Shown piece after piece: positions 4,621-7,014 of a DNA stretch of 7,014 bases (positions are counted from its first letter, which is position 1; every line of letters begins with the position of its first letter). The notes beneath the pieces were generated by a model. That model saw nothing but the letters and a program-made list of their open reading frames with translations. It searched no databases and was not told where the DNA came from. The stretch is taken from the NCBI GenBank assembly GCA_030620895.1, contig JAUXIU010000055.1, positions 1-7,014 of the forward strand. Reading direction: 5' to 3'. The position numbers and the translations under genes were made by a program. The stretch comes from Deltaproteobacteria bacterium (GTDB taxonomy: Bacteria > Desulfobacterota > GWC2-55-46 > S146-70 > JAUXIU01).

Positions 4621-5559
4621 CTATACCTCCGGGATGCTAATCGTAATGCTGTATATCTGAAAGGCCTTGCTACCATAAGCATCACTTATCACCACCTCTA
4701 TTTTGTGTGTCCCCCCATCATCGACTCCAATAGCCCACCTTATCACCCCCACCCTATCGATCTCCATCCCCTCTGGTGCGGAGGAGAGGGAGTATCTGAC
4801 GTCATCTCCATCGGGATCGATCGCATCAACCTTATAGGTATAGGTGCGGCCTTCAAACGCATCTGGAGGGGTTGAGATGAACCTCGGCGGTGCATTGGAG
4901 ATCTCGATCGGTTTCATGGTATATGGATCACCCTTATCATTCTCGTCATACGGTGTGACCCTGATAGCCACTTTTGACCCCCTTCTGTACATATCACCCT
5001 TAAGGGCAGGTCCGCCAAGTGCCATATCCTCTTCCCCATCTATAATCCATTGATACTCATACCCTATCTTATCGCCGTCCGGGTCCGATCCAGTTACCTC
5101 CACAACAATATCTACACCCCTGTATATACGCTCAGACATGAGGCTTATCTCTTTAACAGATGGCGGGGAATTACCTATCAGTACGCTATAGCTTTTTTCC
5201 ACACCACCTGCATGAGCAATTACAGAGACCCGATCTCCCTTCTTAAAGCTATCTCCTCCAAGACGTACCCCTGTTGCCCCAACTATCGGCCTGCCGTTTC
5301 TCATCCACTGGAGGGTCACCCTACTGACATCACCGGAGAATAAAACCTGGAGGTCTGTAGTCACTGTGGGGTTCTCCGGTATTACCTCCATAGAGAAGGT
5401 TCCTTCAGTTAAAGGCCCTGGCTCTGCGGATACCTCTTCACGTATAGGGCCTGCCTCTTCCTTCCCCTCATCCCCCCTGGTGCATGAAAGGAGGGAGGTC
5501 ATCGAACAGAGTACCAGAAGAAGAAGAATGTATATCTTTGATCTTATCATCATCTGCAT
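4621..5559 (-). CDS. Ig/cadherin-like multidomain lipoprotein in the pilus operon
   Basis: This is a 312-residue exported protein not recognised as a named pilus component. It begins with a basic/hydrophobic signal (MIRSKIYILLLLVLCSMTS) ending SLLSC, so Cys26 is a probable lipidation site. Thr27 at +2 would favour the outer membrane by the E. coli rule. An acidic linker (29-50) is followed by three beta-sandwich-like segments: about 55-127, 133-221 and 224-309. The second and third each carry DPDGD (159-163, 248-252), a calcium-binding-type motif seen in cadherin-like and putative-Ig domains. The third has the He_PIG-like pattern PPRFISTPP...YTYKVDAIDPDGDDVRYSL...PEGM...G.I.W. The second includes YQWIIDGEE and the first LQWMRNGRPI, similar strands that suggest internal duplication. 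It lies 16 bp after the DUF5666-like gene and 4 bp before fimT. The Shine-Dalgarno is poor, and the start could be 5559, 5553 or 5550. A role in adhesion or in holding PilY1 or minor pilins is a guess. Confidence 0.82.
   Translation of the reverse strand: MQMMIRSKIYILLLLVLCSMTSLLSCTRGDEGKEEAGPIREEVSAEPGPLTEGTFSMEVIPENPTVTTDLQVLFSGDVSRVTLQWMRNGRPIVGATGVRLGGDSFKKGDRVSVIAHAGGVEKSYSVLIGNSPPSVKEISLMSERIYRGVDIVVEVTGSDPDGDKIGYEYQWIIDGEEDMALGGPALKGDMYRRGSKVAIRVTPYDENDKGDPYTMKPIEISNAPPRFISTPPDAFEGRTYTYKVDAIDPDGDDVRYSLSSAPEGMEIDRVGVIRWAIGVDDGGTHKIEVVISDAYGSKAFQIYSITISIPEV
4626..4630 (-). promoter_or_regulatory. Ribosome binding site deciding the fimT start
   Basis: GGAGG lies in the last codons of the lipoprotein gene, 9 nt before the ATG at 4616 (12 nt before the next ATG at 4613). 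It favours this start over the upstream in-frame ATG at 4685 and suggests coupling to the upstream gene. Confidence 0.65.
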
Positions 5560-5575
5560 TAACGGGAAGGCCGCC

Positions 5576-5950
5576 TCACGGGATCTGCATGAAAGGATAT
5601 TTTCTCCTATCCTTTATCTTTACAATTCCTGGGATGAGATATATCTTCTGGGCCTGAATGCTCCCGTCTGGATTTAAAAGCCCCTCCACATATATCCATT
5701 TATGTCCCCTGAGGGTGAGTTGTTTTAGCTCCTTCCCCCTTCTGTTAAAAAACTCAGTCTCTTCCGTTATATGTATCGTCCACGTCTCATTCAGGACAAG
5801 CCTGCTCCCATCGTCCTCACTGACATAACCCTGTATGAACCTCTGAGCAACCGAATCATCTCCAATGTCCTCTGCAAATACCGTTACCGAGGTTGATATA
5901 TATATGAGAGACAGGACTACGATAAACTGTATTATCTTTAATCTATGCAT
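5576..5950 (-). CDS. Small secreted DUF5666-like protein following PilY1
   Basis: This 124-residue protein has a clear Sec signal peptide: basic MHRLK, a hydrophobic stretch, cleavage probably after VFA (residue 26). There is no lipobox. The mature 98 residues hold one small beta-barrel-like domain with a DUF5666/OB-type pattern: FIQGYVSEDDGSRLVLN (38-54), a WTIHITEETEF strand pair (57-67), LRGHKWIYVEGLL (80-92) and PDGSIQAQKIYL (94-105). A basic tail, KIKDRRKYPF (111-120), ends it. The ATG is 2 bp after the PilY1 stop and its GGAGGTG Shine-Dalgarno lies within the last PilY1 codons, so translation is tightly coupled to PilY1. The function is unknown. The location suggests a periplasmic or surface partner of PilY1 or of the minor pilins. 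The DUF5666 assignment is from pattern memory and is moderate. Confidence 0.82.
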   Translation of the reverse strand: MHRLKIIQFIVVLSLIYISTSVTVFAEDIGDDSVAQRFIQGYVSEDDGSRLVLNETWTIHITEETEFFNRRGKELKQLTLRGHKWIYVEGLLNPDGSIQAQKIYLIPGIVKIKDRRKYPFMQIP

Positions 5951-5952
5951 TA

Positions 5953-7014
5953 CTATCGCACCTCCCTCCAGTATACAGGTATGATGCTTCCTGTATCACT
6001 CACCTCTGGTGTTACTATGGCACCGCCGACACCTATGAGGGCAGATATCCCGGATGGGGATATAACCACCACAACACCTGACGGGATGCCTGTTCCTATA
6101 AGCGTAGACCTGTCAGAGGTCTCTAAAACCACAAAGCCGCCTGAATCATTGCTCGTATCGTAGTTATACGCCGCAGCTGCCGTGAGATACTCCACTGCAT
6201 ATAGCCGCGCTGTCCCCCTGGCTCCCGCCTCGCAGGGATCACCGCTCACAACGCTTGACGGCTCATATGTGGTAAAATAAGCTATCTTATTTATCACAGA
6301 CGCCCGGGCAAGGTCCTTTTCACCCAAATTCGGGAGTTCAATATACCACCCATCGGTACCAGTAACATCCACGGTACCTGAAGTGGCATCCGAGAGGTCA
6401 TTCTCATCCTTTGCGGAAGACTGATCCGTATCCTTTACTCCATACAACCTGTCAACCTCATCTTCTGCGAGAGGATGGGCCCTGTCCCCTGTTCCGAAGA
6501 AGAGCATCTCATAACCTATCTCGAGGGTCACAGACGGTCTGTAGAAGATCTTTCTATTATCACTCCCCTTGTCGGACTCGAATATCATCCGACCCGTCCA
6601 GTTGGCGGTATCCGTATCAGTAGTATCGAACCTCCATATATTTGCATCCGTATCCCCCACATATATCCTGTCGGTATATCCATCGCTGTCGATGTCTATA
6701 ACCGAGAGCTGGCTCGGGATGGAGTCTGTAAGTGATGAGTTATCGGCATATGTATAACCCCAGACCTTGTAACCGCTTGTTGAAAATGAAGGCACACCGT
6801 TACTATCGAGTGTTGCCACCTCTATGGCATAGACCCCCCTCCCCATTGTATTAGTTCCATCATCGTCCAGATCCTCATTTATATTATCGTAACCGGCCCC
6901 TACAAAGGCCACCACCTTGGAGGTCTCCGTCCCGCCGACATCGACCTTAACGGTTGCCACTACTGGCTCTGACCAGCTCTCTCCGAGTTCAGAGTAGTCT
7001 GTATTCGTCCCCGA
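5953..7014 (-). CDS. pilY1: PilY1-type pilus tip adhesin, C-terminal propeller part (5' end outside window)
   Basis: PilY1/PilC proteins are large secreted tip adhesins that also promote pilus assembly and control retraction through calcium. Only the last 353 residues are here. The frame stays open from the TAG at 5953 to the right edge, and the GTG at 6960 is internal, because the codons before it (LGESWSEPV) are typical PilY1. Propeller landmarks, numbered from the edge: VVAFVGAGYDN (34-44), the calcium loop DIDSDGYTD (107-115, DxDxDGxxD), YVGDTDANIWRFD (118-130), LFFGTGDR (171-178), GWYIELP (222-228), DPCEAGARGTARLYAVEY (259-276), and IGTGIPSGVVVVISPSG (306-322). This matches the PilY1 beta-propeller domain (Neisseria_PilC family). 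The N-terminal part, which carries a von Willebrand A domain in some homologs, is off-window. It is probably preceded by pilV/W/X-type genes, which are not visible. Confidence 0.94.
   Translation of the reverse strand, partial: SGTNTDYSELGESWSEPVVATVKVDVGGTETSKVVAFVGAGYDNINEDLDDDGTNTMGRGVYAIEVATLDSNGVPSFSTSGYKVWGYTYADNSSLTDSIPSQLSVIDIDSDGYTDRIYVGDTDANIWRFDTTDTDTANWTGRMIFESDKGSDNRKIFYRPSVTLEIGYEMLFFGTGDRAHPLAEDEVDRLYGVKDTDQSSAKDENDLSDATSGTVDVTGTDGWYIELPNLGEKDLARASVINKIAYFTTYEPSSVVSGDPCEAGARGTARLYAVEYLTAAAAYNYDTSNDSGGFVVLETSDRSTLIGTGIPSGVVVVISPSGISALIGVGGAIVTPEVSDTGSIIPVYWREVR
5959..5965 (-). promoter_or_regulatory. Ribosome binding site inside the PilY1 3' end
   Basis: GGAGGTG (minus strand) encodes part of the final PilY1 residues WREVR and lies about 10 nt before the ATG at 5950. 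This ties translation of the small DUF5666-like protein to that of PilY1. Confidence 0.65.

Noticed and set aside
4140..4685. Full-length reading of the pseudopilin from the ATG at 4685
   Set aside because: It overlaps the upstream lipoprotein gene by 65 bp, while a GGAGG element stands 9 nt before the ATG at 4616. The short start was used and the alternative is noted as a finding.
5953..6960. Complete 335-residue protein starting at the GTG at 6960
   Set aside because: The same frame stays open to the window edge and the codons before 6960 encode LGESWSEPV, typical of the PilY1 propeller, so this is an internal codon of a larger gene.

Overview
The window is a type IV pilus (T4P) locus read entirely on the minus strand. 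It comes from a Gram-negative bacterium, since it holds an outer-membrane secretin, inner-membrane PilN/PilO and two or three predicted lipoproteins. Codon use leans on AGG/AGA for Arg and ATA for Ile. Together with the PilO and PilN N-termini and the gene set, this suggests Desulfobacterota, Nitrospirota or a related lineage; that placement is an inference and not firm.

Layout in transcription order (high to low coordinates). (1) Right half, 7014-4140: the C-terminal 353 residues of PilY1 (5' end outside the window); a small secreted DUF5666-like protein; a three-domain Ig/cadherin-like lipoprotein; and a FimT/GspH minor pseudopilin. These four are packed 2-16 bp apart and look like the tail of a minor-pilin/PilY1 operon. 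(2) An AT-rich 278-bp non-coding gap, 3862-4139, with a good sigma70-type promoter, an overlapping sigma54-like element, and several palindromes and helically phased direct repeats. (3) A 71-residue XRE-family regulator, 3646-3861, followed by a 150-bp gap with its own -10-like box inside an inverted repeat. (4) Left half, 3495-1: pilM, pilN, pilO, pilP and the first 248 residues of pilQ, with ATGA overlaps or short gaps, which is the canonical T4P alignment-complex operon. pilQ runs off the left edge.

How the genes work together (family knowledge). PilM (cytoplasmic, actin-like) binds the N-terminal tail of PilN. PilN/PilO form the inner-membrane coiled-coil pair. The lipoprotein PilP links them to the PilQ secretin, through which the pilus leaves the cell. 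FimT-type minor pseudopilins and PilY1 prime pilus assembly and sit at the pilus tip, where PilY1 is a calcium-responsive adhesin. The two unnamed exported proteins between PilY1 and FimT are the least understood part and are plausible accessory factors for PilY1 or the minor pilins.

The main points for a second look are the PilY1-linked pair of uncharacterised exported proteins, a lipobox at the PilQ N-terminus suggesting a lipidated secretin, and the small XRE regulator and palindrome-rich region in front of pilMNOPQ. No RNA genes, insertion sequences, CRISPR arrays or plus-strand genes were recognised. No gene-free stretch exceeds 300 bases.
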